32,000 nucleotides of DNA, from assembly GCA_041741895.1 (NCBI GenBank), contig JBGSJO010000097.1, positions 1-32,000 on the forward strand, given 5' to 3'. Positions 1-8,478 of the stretch are shown here, piece by piece. Positions within the stretch are counted from its first letter, which is position 1; every line of letters begins with the position of its first letter. Below the pieces are notes generated by a model. That model ran no database searches. It saw only the letters and a list, made by a program, of their open reading frames with translations, and was not told where the DNA came from. The translations under genes and the position numbers were made by a program. This DNA comes from Allopontixanthobacter sp041741895 (lineage in GTDB: Bacteria > Pseudomonadota > Alphaproteobacteria > Sphingomonadales > Sphingomonadaceae).

Positions 1-5
1 GCTGG

Positions 6-467
6 CTAGAACGGGAGGCAGGCGGCATCTTCGACCTGCCGGTACAGTGCGAGCTGACGGCCTGCGGTTTCGCTGGCGCTGGTCGCCTCTGCAATTGCCG
101 CTTCCGCCTGCGCGATGGCCGCCCGGCTTTCTTCCAGCCGCGCGCGCTGGGCACGCTCGTCCACAGTGAACAGCGGCTGGCCCTTGGTCACATAATCGCC
201 GGGCCGCACCAGAACATCCGTCACCAGGCCCGGCAGCGATGTGCCGATGCTGACCAGTTCGCTCGATGGTTCGACCACGCCGGACCCGGCAACCCGCGGT
301 GCACCGGCCAACGAGCCTACCGCATGGGCGGGCTTTTCTGCCGGATCGTCCAGCGTCCGGTCCGGCTGTCCGGCTATCATCACATAGATGGCGACCAGCA
401 AGCCGACGAAGGCCACAATCGGCAGCACGTGCCGCGAAATACTCCAGCCCTTTGGCAATAGCGCCAT
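6..467 (-). CDS. Periplasmic adaptor (HlyD/DevB-type membrane fusion protein), N-terminal part, probably frameshifted
   Basis: This is the N-terminal part of a membrane-fusion protein that would link the inner-membrane ABC permease to an outer-membrane channel. From the ATG at 467 (AGGA six bases upstream) the 153-residue product has one membrane helix at about residues 14-33. A barrel-sandwich (lipoyl-like) half follows at about 80-108 (GLVTDVLVRPGDYVTKGQP) and then an Ala/Glu-rich coiled-coil start. The frame stops at 6-8, far short of the 300 or more residues usual for the family. Dropping one base near position 24 would change the end from VEDAACLPF-stop to VEDPPASRSSQ, which resembles the DPRAVSR-type motif common at this point in the family. 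A frameshift is therefore likely, either real decay or a sequence error, with the rest of the gene beyond the window. It is the last gene of the permease-ATPase-adaptor operon. Confidence 0.75.
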   Translation of the reverse strand: MALLPKGWSISRHVLPIVAFVGLLVAIYVMIAGQPDRTLDDPAEKPAHAVGSLAGAPRVAGSGVVEPSSELVSIGTSLPGLVTDVLVRPGDYVTKGQPLFTVDERAQRARLEESRAAIAQAEAAIAEATSASETAGRQLALYRQVEDAACLPF

Positions 468-475
468 GGTCAATC

Positions 476-1210
476 CTATCCTTCTTGCGGCATTTCGGTG
501 CCGTCATGAGTAATCCGGCCGTCCTCGAGCACGAGGATACGGTCGGCAAGGTCGAAAATGCGGTTGTCATGCGTGACGATCATCACTGAGCGGCCTTCCG
601 CCACCGCCACTTCGCGCAGCAAATCCATCACCCGGCGGCCCGACCGGGCATCGAGCGCGGCAGTCGGTTCGTCGCACACCACCAGCCGCGGTTCGTGGAT
701 TAATGCGCGGGCAATGGCAACGCGTTGCTGCTGACCGCCCGATAGCTGGCTGGGCAATTTGTCGGCCTGGTCGGCAATGCGCAGGCGGCCCAGCATCTCG
801 CGCGCCCTTTCGCGGGCTTCGGCAATCTTCATGCCGCGCGCCAGCAGGGGAACTGCTGCATTGGCGGCGGCATCGATGGTCGGGATCAGATTATATTGCT
901 GGAAGATAAAGCCGATATTGGCCAGCCGGAATTCGACCAGCTGCGTGTCGGTCAGTTCGTAGATATTCTGTCCGAAAACCTGCACATGGCCCTCGGTCGG
1001 CCACAGGATTCCGGCGATGATCGAAATCAGCGTAGTCTTGCCCGATCCGGATTCGCCGACCAGATAGGTCAGTTCGCCTGAACGGATATCCATCTCGATA
1101 TTATGCAGCACACGAATGGTATCCTGCCCCGCCTTGAAATCGCGCGAGACATTACGGACACGGATCGCCGCTTCGGGGCCGCCCGCCCTGGCCATGATAG
1201 TGCCGATCAT
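476..1210 (-). CDS. ABC exporter ATP-binding protein, DevA/LolD-like
   Basis: This is the ATPase subunit of a MacB/DevBCA-type exporter and sits on the cytoplasmic face of the inner membrane. The 244-residue product has Walker A GESGSGKT at about 52-59, the Q-loop in FIFQQYN near 102-108, signature LSGGQ at 156-160, Walker B VVCDEP at 177-182 and the switch histidine in the VTHD motif. I chose the ATG at 1210 because it overlaps the permease stop codon in an ATGA junction, which suggests translational coupling. A longer frame to 1363 would run well into the permease gene and is unlikely. The substrate cannot be read from the sequence; DevBCA relatives export glycolipids or peptides. Confidence 0.93.
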   Translation of the reverse strand: MIGTIMARAGGPEAAIRVRNVSRDFKAGQDTIRVLHNIEMDIRSGELTYLVGESGSGKTTLISIIAGILWPTEGHVQVFGQNIYELTDTQLVEFRLANIGFIFQQYNLIPTIDAAANAAVPLLARGMKIAEARERAREMLGRLRIADQADKLPSQLSGGQQQRVAIARALIHEPRLVVCDEPTAALDARSGRRVMDLLREVAVAEGRSVMIVTHDNRIFDLADRILVLEDGRITHDGTEMPQEG

Positions 1211-2346
1211 CGGAATACTGACGCCGGTTCGGTGTTGAGTACGCTGCGCAGGCCGAGCCATCCGGACAGGCCGAGAATGAGGACGACGGGGATCAGGCAG
1301 ATGATCGGAATTTGCCAGGGCGAATAGAACCCCTTGAAATTCGGGCCCGCCTGTTCGAACCAATAGATGAACAATACCGAACCGAGGATGCCGAAAGCAT
1401 ATCCGATCGAACCAACCACGGCGGCCTGCGTCCCGACCATGCCGGCCAGCTTGCGGTTCGTCACCCCGATTGCCTTGAGTGCGCCGAATTGCCGGATGTT
1501 GTCGCGAATAAACAGGCTGAAGGTCAGCCCGACAATGGCCACGCCGACAATGAAGCCGAGCATCACGGTGATGCCGAAATTGAACGGAATGCCGGTGTTT
1601 TCGATCACGAATGCGATCCCGTCATCCGCAAATTGGTCGCGGGTGCGGGCTTTCCATCCGGTCTGGCGGGTAATCCGCACCGCCAGTTCATCCGGGGTCA
1701 CACCGGGTGCGGCGCGGGCAAGCACGAAGCTCGTCCGGTTGCGCGTTCCCGGGACATATGTCAGCGCGCGCGAATATCTGGTGTAGAGGAATACCTGGCT
1801 GGTGAAGGTTGGCGTGGCATCCACCACGCCGCGGATGATCGCCCGCCGGTCGTTCATTTCCAGCCGCTCGCCAACCGGATTGACCCCCTTGCCGAACATC
1901 TTTCCCGCCCCGACATCGTCGATCAACACTGCATCGGGCTCGGCCAGCGAAGATGCATCGCCAATCAGCATCTTGTGCGGCAGGCCGATCAGTGTGGTAT
2001 CATCGACCCCGACAATCGCGACGCCTTCCAGGTCGCCGTCGCTGGAACGGACCGACGCGGCGGAGCGCAAATGCGGGACTGCCCATTCCACCCCCGGCAC
2101 CGATCTGACCGCGTCCAACGCGGTGGATGGCATGGCATAATTCACCTCCGGCGTGCGGGTGACCGGGTCCATCACCCAGACATCGGCGGTATATTCATTG
2201 AATACGGCATTGGCGCCGCGTTGGACCAGATTGACCAGGATGGTCATTTGCTGGCAAATGAGCAGCGTCGAGAATGCAATACCGAAGATCAGGCCAAAAA
2301 ATTTCTGCCGGTCGCCGGTAAGCATCCGAATCGCGATCCAGTTCAT
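1207..2346 (-). CDS. ABC exporter permease, DevC/MacB-like (FtsX fold)
   Basis: This is the membrane permease of the exporter operon, 379 residues from the ATG at 2346. The order fits FtsX/MacB-type permeases. There is one N-terminal membrane helix (about residues 15-38), a long periplasmic domain, and then three C-terminal helices: around FGITVMLGFIVGVAIVGLTF, around the VGTQAAVVGSIGYAFGILGS stretch, and IPIICLIPVVLILGLSGWLG. The upstream in-frame extension to 2442 is Arg/Gly/Pro-rich and does not look like a permease N terminus, so the MNWIAIRM start is preferred; no strong ribosome-binding site is seen at usual spacing. It is the first gene of the operon. The divergent regulator that would be expected upstream is a pseudogene. 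Confidence 0.9.
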   Translation of the reverse strand: MNWIAIRMLTGDRQKFFGLIFGIAFSTLLICQQMTILVNLVQRGANAVFNEYTADVWVMDPVTRTPEVNYAMPSTALDAVRSVPGVEWAVPHLRSAASVRSSDGDLEGVAIVGVDDTTLIGLPHKMLIGDASSLAEPDAVLIDDVGAGKMFGKGVNPVGERLEMNDRRAIIRGVVDATPTFTSQVFLYTRYSRALTYVPGTRNRTSFVLARAAPGVTPDELAVRITRQTGWKARTRDQFADDGIAFVIENTGIPFNFGITVMLGFIVGVAIVGLTFSLFIRDNIRQFGALKAIGVTNRKLAGMVGTQAAVVGSIGYAFGILGSVLFIYWFEQAGPNFKGFYSPWQIPIICLIPVVLILGLSGWLGLRSVLNTEPASVFR

Positions 2347-2419
2347 CCTTCGCGCACCCCCAACACACCCCTGCTCAATTCCCGGCTCCCGAACCGGTCC
2401 GCTGGCGGAAATTCCGCAA

Positions 2420-2690
2420 AACCGCCCGGTCGATGCCGACAATCACGATGCAATTATAGAGGCGACGACCCATGCGCTTTTCTCGGGCGAATATTCCCAA
2501 GCTTGATCGAATGCATAGCGGCTGATGCGGGCGTGTCAAAGGTTACTGTTTACAATCAGTTCGCCGGGCATTTCGGGGGGCAATTCAGCGGCAGGCCCGC
2601 GCTTTGTAAATGCGCCATGTTAGAGCGGCTGGCCGATGCGGATCGACAGGTACAATTCCGATCGATCCGCAGGGTGCTTTCCCGCCGAGT
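2420..2690 (+). pseudogene. Decayed TetR/AcrR-family regulator, divergent from the ABC exporter
   Basis: Two reading frames together spell a TetR N-terminal DNA-binding domain. One frame (from about 2423) reads RPVDADNHDAIIEATTHALF and then SGEYSQA before a stop. A second frame (from 2503) reads LIECIAADAGVSKVTVYNQF, the classic TetR helix-turn-helix with the signature AGVSKVTVYNQF. One missing base near 2503 would join them. After the helix-turn-helix the frame continues for about 60 codons but no longer resembles a ligand-binding domain, and a normal protein would need about 120 more residues. No intact start or full-length frame exists. The position, divergent from the exporter operon, is where a dedicated repressor would be expected. 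Confidence 0.75.
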
Positions 2691-2756
2691 GCTGTGTTAT
2701 CTTGCCATTCACGCTGATGGCCCCATATTGGCATTCACGAAAGGACTACCAAGTCG

Positions 2757-4703
2757 ATGAATGATGAAAAGGAACCCCAGGGTCCCAATCCATGGGTCAA
2801 GAGCATGCTGGTATGGGGCGGGATTTTTCTCGCCCTGTTGATGGTCGTGACCATGTTCAACAGCGGCGCACAGACTGCCGGTACCGAAATCGGGTATTCC
2901 GACTTCCGTAACAAGGTTGCCGAAGGAACGGTGGAGAAGGTGCAGATCGCACCGGAGATTATCGCGGGCCAATTGAAAAACGGCCAGAGCTTCACCACCA
3001 CGCCGGTGGCCGGCGACACGCAGCTGACCGAATTGCTGGATGAAATGGGCGTCGAATATGCCGGCGTCGCGCCGGAACGGATGAATTTGTTCCTGGTCAT
3101 CGTGATGCAGGCTCTGCCGTTCATCCTGATCCTGGGCATAGCATTTTTCGCCATGCGCCAGGTGCAAAAGGGCGGCGGCGGCGGGGCGATGGGTTTTGGC
3201 AAGTCCAAGGCCAAATTGCTGACCGAGAAACAGGGCCGCGTGACTTTCGAAGACGTGGCTGGGATCGATGAAGCGCGTGAGGAACTGGAGGAAATCGTTG
3301 AATTCCTGAAAGACCCGCAACGTTTTTCGAAACTGGGCGGACAAATCCCCAAGGGCGCCCTGCTGGTCGGTTCGCCCGGCACCGGCAAGACGCTGCTGGC
3401 CCGCGCGATCGCGGGCGAAGCGGGCGTTCCATTCTTCACCATATCAGGTTCCGATTTTGTCGAAATGTTCGTCGGCGTCGGCGCAAGCCGGGTGCGCGAC
3501 ATGTTCGAACAGGCGAAGAAAAACGCGCCGTGCATTGTCTTCATCGACGAAATCGACGCGGTAGGCCGCCATCGCGGTTCCGGCCTAGGCAATTCGAATG
3601 ACGAACGCGAACAGACGCTGAACCAGCTGCTGGTCGAAATGGATGGGTTCGAGGCGAACGAAGGCATCATCATCATCGCGGCGACCAACCGCCCCGATGT
3701 GCTGGACCCTGCGCTGCTACGCCCGGGCCGGTTCGACCGCCAGGTCGTGGTGCCGATCCCGGATATTGAAGGGCGGGAGAAAATTCTCGCCGTCCACATG
3801 AAGAAAGTGCCGCTGGCACCCGACGTCAACCCGCGCACCATTGCGCGCGGCACCCCCGGTTTTTCCGGCGCGGACCTTGCCAATCTGGTCAACGAAGCTG
3901 CCTTGCTGGCTGCGCGCCGTAACAAGCGCCTGGTCGCGATGCAGGAATTCGAAGACGCGAAGGACAAGGTGATGATGGGCACCGAACGGCGATCCATGGT
4001 GATGACCGACGATGAAAAGAAGATGACCGCCTATCACGAGGCAGGCCATGCGCTGGTATCCGTGAACGAGGAAGCATCGGACCCGATCCACAAGGCGACG
4101 ATCATCCCGCGCGGCCGCGCCCTGGGCATGGTCATGCGCCTGCCGGAACGGGACAATTATTCGTATCACCGCGATAAGATGCACGCCAATCTGGCGGTGT
4201 CGATGGGCGGCCGGGTGGCTGAAGAGATCATTTTCGGCCACGATAAAGTGTCTTCCGGCGCATCGTCCGACATCCAGTATGCCACCGATCTGGCCCGCAA
4301 CATGGTAACCAAATGGGGCATGTCGGACAAGCTGGGCCCGCTGATGTATGAACAGCAGCAGGAAGGCTATCTGGGTATGGGCCAGTCCCAGCGTACGATG
4401 GGTTCGGCTGAAACCAACAAGCTTATCGATGCCGAAATCCGCACGCTGGTGGAGGATGCCCATAAAAGGGCAACTGACATCCTGACCAAGCAGGAAGATA
4501 AATTGCACCTGATTGCGCTGGCCATGCTCGAATATGAAACGCTGACCGGTAACGAGATTGATCAGCTGATGACAGACGGCAAGATCGACCGCCCGAACGA
4601 GCCCAAGGGCCCGGCAAAGGTCAAGCCCATGCGCGGATCAGCCATTCCCAAGTCCGGCAAGAAGTTTGGCGGATCAGACGATGCGGCCCCGCAAGGCGCG
4701 TAA
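2757..4703 (+). CDS. ftsH: ATP-dependent zinc metalloprotease FtsH
   Basis: FtsH is a hexameric membrane-anchored AAA+ protease that degrades misfolded membrane proteins and regulatory substrates. The 648-residue product has membrane helix 1 at about 14-34, a small periplasmic domain, and helix 2 at about 110-132. The AAA module carries Walker A GSPGTGKT at 205-212 (Ser where Pro is most common), Walker B FIDEID at 262-267 and the second region of homology around RPGRFDR at 322-328. The zinc site is HEAGH at 427-431, with a third ligand in ASSDIQ near D505. All catalytic residues are present. The start follows GAAAGGA by 11 bases. It appears monocistronic, ending at a hairpin that separates it from the convergent DUF3667 gene. 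Confidence 0.98.
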   Translation: MNDEKEPQGPNPWVKSMLVWGGIFLALLMVVTMFNSGAQTAGTEIGYSDFRNKVAEGTVEKVQIAPEIIAGQLKNGQSFTTTPVAGDTQLTELLDEMGVEYAGVAPERMNLFLVIVMQALPFILILGIAFFAMRQVQKGGGGGAMGFGKSKAKLLTEKQGRVTFEDVAGIDEAREELEEIVEFLKDPQRFSKLGGQIPKGALLVGSPGTGKTLLARAIAGEAGVPFFTISGSDFVEMFVGVGASRVRDMFEQAKKNAPCIVFIDEIDAVGRHRGSGLGNSNDEREQTLNQLLVEMDGFEANEGIIIIAATNRPDVLDPALLRPGRFDRQVVVPIPDIEGREKILAVHMKKVPLAPDVNPRTIARGTPGFSGADLANLVNEAALLAARRNKRLVAMQEFEDAKDKVMMGTERRSMVMTDDEKKMTAYHEAGHALVSVNEEASDPIHKATIIPRGRALGMVMRLPERDNYSYHRDKMHANLAVSMGGRVAEEIIFGHDKVSSGASSDIQYATDLARNMVTKWGMSDKLGPLMYEQQQEGYLGMGQSQRTMGSAETNKLIDAEIRTLVEDAHKRATDILTKQEDKLHLIALAMLEYETLTGNEIDQLMTDGKIDRPNEPKGPAKVKPMRGSAIPKSGKKFGGSDDAAPQGA

Positions 4704-4727
4704 CTCCTGGCTGATATTTGGAATTGA

Positions 4728-4751
4728 GGGGCGTGCTGCAAGGCGCGCCCC
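4728..4751. terminator. Hairpin between convergent ftsH and the DUF3667 gene
   Basis: A 9-bp stem (GGGGCGTGC / GCGCGCCCC, one G-T wobble) encloses a 6-base loop and is followed on the plus strand by TTATCC. It lies exactly between the two convergent stop codons, so it probably ends ftsH transcription and may serve both directions. The U-tract is weak. Confidence 0.6.
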
Positions 4752-5831
4752 TTATCCTAATAGGCCCAGAACAATCAGCGTGACTAGAAACAGGGCCAGG
4801 ACCAGTCCGATCAGAAATACCATCACCGCTGCGCGCCATGTTGCGGACAGGTTCGTCAGACCATAGGCACGTTTCAACTGGCGTTGCAGGTGCCACAGGG
4901 GGATCACTGTCGCTGCCAGACCAAGCAAGGTAGCACTTACCCCAAAGCCGCCCAAGATCATCAGGACGATGAACAGCAGCGACATGAATGCGATCGAATA
5001 GGTTACGAATATCGCGTGGTCATACAGACCGAAGTTCCGTTTCCAGGCGAACAGCAGCCACACGAATGGCAGTGACAGCGGGATCAGCAGCCACGAAAAT
5101 TTGTAACTGTTGGTCATCAGCTTGTAGAGCATGAGGCTCGGATTTGTTCGTGCCTTTGCAATTCCCTTGTCCAGCCGCTTCCAGCCAGTCTTGGCCTCCT
5201 CGAAAGTCATCGAGAAACTGTCGTTGATGACGAATTTCTCACCTCTCTCGAGCATGGCTTGCGCGGTCTTGGCGCTATCAAGCCGTTCCTGCGCTGCTGC
5301 GCGCCCGGGATCATCCGGGGCGAGCGACGCAAGGGCCTTGGTCGCTTCCGCCAGTTCATTATCGGCCAGGACTTTTGCGCTGGAAACTCCCTGACCGGCC
5401 TGCCGGGTGGTTTCCTGGGTTGCTTGGGCGACGTCGGCTGGCGGGCTAACGCCTTCAATTTGCAGCACTGCAAACATCACGAACACGGTGAACAGAAACA
5501 GCGCCATCGGTGATACGAAACGGGCACGTTCGCCGGCAATATACCGTCTGGTCAGCTCCCCCGGCCTCCAGCACAGCATCGGTAGTGTGTGCCAGACCTT
5601 CCCTTCGAAATGCAGCGCGCCGTGCAGCAGATCATGCATGAACGCGCCGAGAGTTCGATGAATATGAGCATGTTGACCGCAATTGTGGCAGTGAGAACCA
5701 ACCAGGGCCGTTCCGCAATTCAGGCACGCGGTTTCGTGGGTATGGTCATCTTCGCCGGTCTTGGACTCGACGAATCGGGCGTATAATCCGCCTTCCGGAA
5801 TCGTTCCGACTGCATCCGTAAGGTCGCTCAT
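4752..5831 (-). CDS. DUF3667 domain membrane protein with N-terminal zinc ribbon
   Basis: This is a 359-residue inner-membrane protein of unknown function. The N-terminal half carries a zinc-ribbon pair, C36-x2-C39 and C48-x2-C51 (CLNCG / CHNCG). The conserved block LGAFMHDLLHGALHFEGKVW then leads to PGELTRRYIAGERARFVSPMALFLF, which is typical of DUF3667. A first membrane helix follows (SPMALFLFTVFVMFAVLQI), then a hydrophilic Ala/Glu-rich segment of about 100 residues, and four C-terminal membrane helices from WLLIPLSLPFVWLLF onward. I chose the ATG at 5831 (GGTGGG upstream) over the longer frame to 5996, which overlaps the parA-like gene. It lies 50 bases downstream of that gene in the same direction and may be co-transcribed with it. 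The family assignment is from memory of its motifs. Confidence 0.8.
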   Translation of the reverse strand: MSDLTDAVGTIPEGGLYARFVESKTGEDDHTHETACLNCGTALVGSHCHNCGQHAHIHRTLGAFMHDLLHGALHFEGKVWHTLPMLCWRPGELTRRYIAGERARFVSPMALFLFTVFVMFAVLQIEGVSPPADVAQATQETTRQAGQGVSSAKVLADNELAEATKALASLAPDDPGRAAAQERLDSAKTAQAMLERGEKFVINDSFSMTFEEAKTGWKRLDKGIAKARTNPSLMLYKLMTNSYKFSWLLIPLSLPFVWLLFAWKRNFGLYDHAIFVTYSIAFMSLLFIVLMILGGFGVSATLLGLAATVIPLWHLQRQLKRAYGLTNLSATWRAAVMVFLIGLVLALFLVTLIVLGLLG

Positions 5832-5881
5832 GATCCCACCATAGCGCAGGTTTAACCCGCCCGGCGCAATCGGTCGAGTGG

Positions 5882-6634
5882 TTAGCCCTTTTTGGATGCC
5901 AGCTTGCGCTCGATCGCGGTCCAGAGTTGCTGCAAAGCGCGGGCGGCGGGGGAGCGCGGCGCAAAGGCACCGACGGGTTGTTGGCGCACGGCGCATTGTT
6001 CTATCGCGCTGGCGAGAGGGATCGCCGGCCAGCCTGGATTGGCTTCACGCGCTTCGCGGTGCAGGTTCCTGCGCATGTCGAGCATCGACAGAACCGGCAG
6101 GATCGGCGGATGCGGCCTGCTGGTGGCGGCGACTTCCTCTGCGACCAGTTCAAACGCACGGGCAGATAGCGGCGAGGGCGGCAGGGGCACGATCACCAGG
6201 TCGGCGGCACGCATTACCTGCGCGCTGATTTCATTCAGCACCGGCGGGCAGTCGAAAATTATACGCTCGTAATCTTTCGACAGATTGCCGGTCAACTTGG
6301 CGAGCCGTTTACGTTTCCCGATCGAGGCAAACTGGCTGTCGAGCGCGCGAATGCTCTCGTCTGCTGGCAACAGGTCGAGGTTGGGATAGGTGGTCTTCCG
6401 GATCAGTTTGGCCGGATCCTGTTCGCGCGAGAAGATCGATTCCGCACGTTTGCCGGGTGTTTTCTTTGCCGGCTTGGCATCGACCCCCAGCAGGAACCCT
6501 GCGCCGCCCGCTGCATCGAGATCCCACAGCAAGGTCCGCCGGCAGGAAATCATCGCCGAATAATACGCAAGATTGGCGGCCAATGTGGTTTTGCCCACCC
6601 CGCCCTTGATGCTGTATATTGCGACAACCGCCAT
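5882..6634 (-). CDS. ParA/MinD-family ATPase (orphan)
   Basis: This is a 250-residue deviant-Walker P-loop ATPase. It has KGGVGKTT at 10-17 with the signature lysine K10, a switch I region LLWDLDAAGG around 36-44, and a Walker B-like FDCPP near residue 130. Such proteins dimerise on ATP binding and position DNA, chemoreceptors or other large cargo. There is no parB, parS-like repeat or chemotaxis gene nearby, so the cargo is unknown. The only linked gene is the DUF3667 membrane protein downstream. GAGGAG lies about 11 bases before the ATG. The middle section (about 45-75) is Lys/Ala-rich and looks like an insertion specific to this subgroup. Confidence 0.88.
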   Translation of the reverse strand: MAVVAIYSIKGGVGKTTLAANLAYYSAMISCRRTLLWDLDAAGGAGFLLGVDAKPAKKTPGKRAESIFSREQDPAKLIRKTTYPNLDLLPADESIRALDSQFASIGKRKRLAKLTGNLSKDYERIIFDCPPVLNEISAQVMRAADLVIVPLPPSPLSARAFELVAEEVAATSRPHPPILPVLSMLDMRRNLHREAREANPGWPAIPLASAIEQCAVRQQPVGAFAPRSPAARALQQLWTAIERKLASKKG

Positions 6635-6729
6635 GCGTACCCAGACTCCTCGATCTTGCTCGTAGGCTCAGAAGGGTAAGCGCAGCCCGCAGGCTGTAAA
6701 GTACCAAATCTCACTTGTGCCATAAATGC

Positions 6730-6759
6730 AAAAGGCCGCCCCCGAAGGAGCGGCCTTTT
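6730..6759. terminator. Bidirectional intrinsic terminator downstream of rpoZ
   Basis: A perfect 10-bp stem (AAAAGGCCGC / GCGGCCTTTT) encloses a 10-base loop and gives T-runs on both strands. It sits just after the rpoZ stop codon and upstream of the ParA-like gene, so it should end rpoZ transcription and separate the two units. Confidence 0.85.
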
Positions 6760-6782
6760 GTTACGCTGGCAATTTGCGCATT

Positions 6783-7127
6783 TTAACCTTCGTAATCGGA
6801 ACCGATAGAGGTCGAGCGGGTCGGCGCGGATGCGGTGATCCGCAGCGCTTCTGCCGACTGGCTGAGCGAACCCACTTCATCCGCTTCGTCTTCATCGTCG
6901 GGCAGGATTTTCTGCAAGCCGGTGACGACGCTTTCCATCAGATGTTTGGGTTTTACAGTCTGTTCTGCGATTTCGCGCAAGGCGACAACCGGGTTCTTGT
7001 CCCGGTCCCGGTCGACGGTCAGTTCCGCGCCGCCAGAAATCTCCCGGGCACGCTGGGCCGCAAGCAATACCAGGTCGAACCGGTTGGGGATCTTGTCGAC
7101 ACAATCTTCGACTGTAACGCGCGCCAT
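6783..7127 (-). CDS. rpoZ: RNA polymerase omega subunit
   Basis: Omega helps assemble and stabilise the beta-prime subunit of RNA polymerase. The 114-residue product begins MARVTVEDCVDKIPNRFDLV and continues with LVLLAAQRAREI and NPVVALREIA, the family core. The tail is acidic and then Ser/Thr-rich and is probably disordered. GGAG six bases upstream fixes the ATG at 7127 rather than the four-residue longer frame. It is transcribed alone and divergently from the phospholipase D-like gene, and ends at a strong hairpin. Confidence 0.96.
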   Translation of the reverse strand: MARVTVEDCVDKIPNRFDLVLLAAQRAREISGGAELTVDRDRDKNPVVALREIAEQTVKPKHLMESVVTGLQKILPDDEDEADEVGSLSQSAEALRITASAPTRSTSIGSDYEG

Positions 7128-7246
7128 CTGGCACTCCAATTTCTATGAATATCAGGAAAGCACGCCGATTAGTCGGGGGAGTGCCCGGAGTCAAGGATAA
7201 GCCAAGGATTTGCGCAGGTCGGCGCGGGAAGGTAGAGCATCCGGTT

Positions 7247-8437
7247 ATGGGCGATGATCGAGCAACAGGGCAGCTAACGGAACCGGGGGCCGCCTTCAAC
7301 GAATTGGCGCCCTTTTCGACTTCCGCGCAGGGACAGGAACTGACCTTCTATCCGGCGGGCAAGGACCGGCTGGACCGGTTGCTGGGATTGATTGGCGGCG
7401 CGCGCGAATCGGTCCGGCTGTGTTTCTACATTTTCTCCCCGGATGATGCCGGCACAAGGGTGCGCGATGCGCTGGTGGAAGCGGCGCAGCGCGGCGTGCG
7501 GGTGACACTGATCATCGATGGCTTCGGCGCTGATGCGGACGAGGCATTCCTGCAACCGCTCAGCGATGCGGGCGGGAGATGGCATGTCTTCAGCTCCGGC
7601 TGGTCGCAACGTTATCTGATCCGCAACCATCAGAAAATGGTGATTGCGGACGGCAGCGCGATGCTCGGCGGGTTCAACATCGCCGATGAATATTTCGCCC
7701 CGCCGCAGGTCAATGGCTGGAGCGATCTGGGGGTGACGGTGGAAGGGTCCTCCGTCATCCAATTGTCCCGCTGGTTTGACGCGATTGAACGCTGGACCGC
7801 CAATCCCAGAGCAAACTGGCTCGTCATCAGCCGGATGATCCGTGATTGGAATCCGGGCACCGGACCGGTCCAGCTATTGATCGGCGGGCCCACGCGCACC
7901 CCGTCGAGCTGGGCGCAGGCGATCCGCAAGGACATCGCACGGGCGCGGCGGCTGGACATGACGATGGCCTATTTCTCCCCCGCCAGCCGCATGGCCCGCC
8001 GAATCGGCAATCTGGCGCGGCGCGGCACGGTTCATCTGGTGATGGCGGGAAAATCGGACAATAACGCCACGATCGGGGCCACCAGGTCGCTGTATGATTA
8101 CCTGCTCGGCACTGGCGCGAAAATATGGGAATTCACCGCCTGCAAATTGCACACCAAGCTGATCGTGGTCGATGATGCGGTCTATTTCGGCAGCGCCAAT
8201 TTCGACATGCGCAGCCTGTATCTGAACCTGGAAGTGATGCTGCGGATCGAAGATGCGGCGCTGGCCGGGCGGATGCGCGAATTCATCGGCCACCAGATTA
8301 CCGCGAGCGAGGCAATCACGCCGCAGCTGAACCGGTACCGCGCTACATTGTTCAATCGGATTCGCTGGAATTTCGCCTGGTTCCTGGTCTCGGTGGTCGA
8401 TTACAATGTCAGTCGCCGCCTGAATCTGGGGCTGTAG
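7247..8437 (+). CDS. Phospholipase D-like / cardiolipin synthase-type protein
   Basis: This is a two-domain phosphatidyltransferase-type enzyme of 396 residues. The first HKD motif is H128-x-K130-x4-D135 followed by GGFN. The second is H302-x-K304-x4-D309 followed by GSANFD. This layout is that of bacterial cardiolipin synthases (ClsB-like), which join phosphatidylglycerol with a second lipid. The long N-terminal membrane anchor of ClsA is missing, so membrane attachment would be peripheral. I placed the start at the ATG at 7247; the frame runs upstream to 7145 but that part overlaps the rpoZ promoter side and is Arg-rich. A role in cardiolipin synthesis is an inference; other phospholipase D functions are possible. 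Confidence 0.88.
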   Translation: MGDDRATGQLTEPGAAFNELAPFSTSAQGQELTFYPAGKDRLDRLLGLIGGARESVRLCFYIFSPDDAGTRVRDALVEAAQRGVRVTLIIDGFGADADEAFLQPLSDAGGRWHVFSSGWSQRYLIRNHQKMVIADGSAMLGGFNIADEYFAPPQVNGWSDLGVTVEGSSVIQLSRWFDAIERWTANPRANWLVISRMIRDWNPGTGPVQLLIGGPTRTPSSWAQAIRKDIARARRLDMTMAYFSPASRMARRIGNLARRGTVHLVMAGKSDNNATIGATRSLYDYLLGTGAKIWEFTACKLHTKLIVVDDAVYFGSANFDMRSLYLNLEVMLRIEDAALAGRMREFIGHQITASEAITPQLNRYRATLFNRIRWNFAWFLVSVVDYNVSRRLNLGL

Positions 8438-8443
8438 CCCGCG

Positions 8444-8471
8444 CTCGCGGCTCGCGGCTGGCGGCTGGCGG
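8444..8471. repeat. Four-copy tandem heptamer
   Basis: Two copies of CTCGCGG are followed directly by two copies of CTGGCGG in the 41-base gap between the convergent phospholipase D-like gene and dnaB. No typical terminator is seen in this gap. Confidence 0.85.
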
Positions 8472-8478
8472 ATTGCGA

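Noticed and set aside
1312..2760. Long plus-strand frame of 482 codons
   Set aside because: Most of it is antisense to the exporter permease and has no protein-like features. Only its last part carries TetR homology, which is reported as a pseudogene.
2735..3997. Long minus-strand frame opposite ftsH
   Set aside because: The Ser/Arg-rich translation is the reverse of FtsH coding sequence; ftsH itself is certain.
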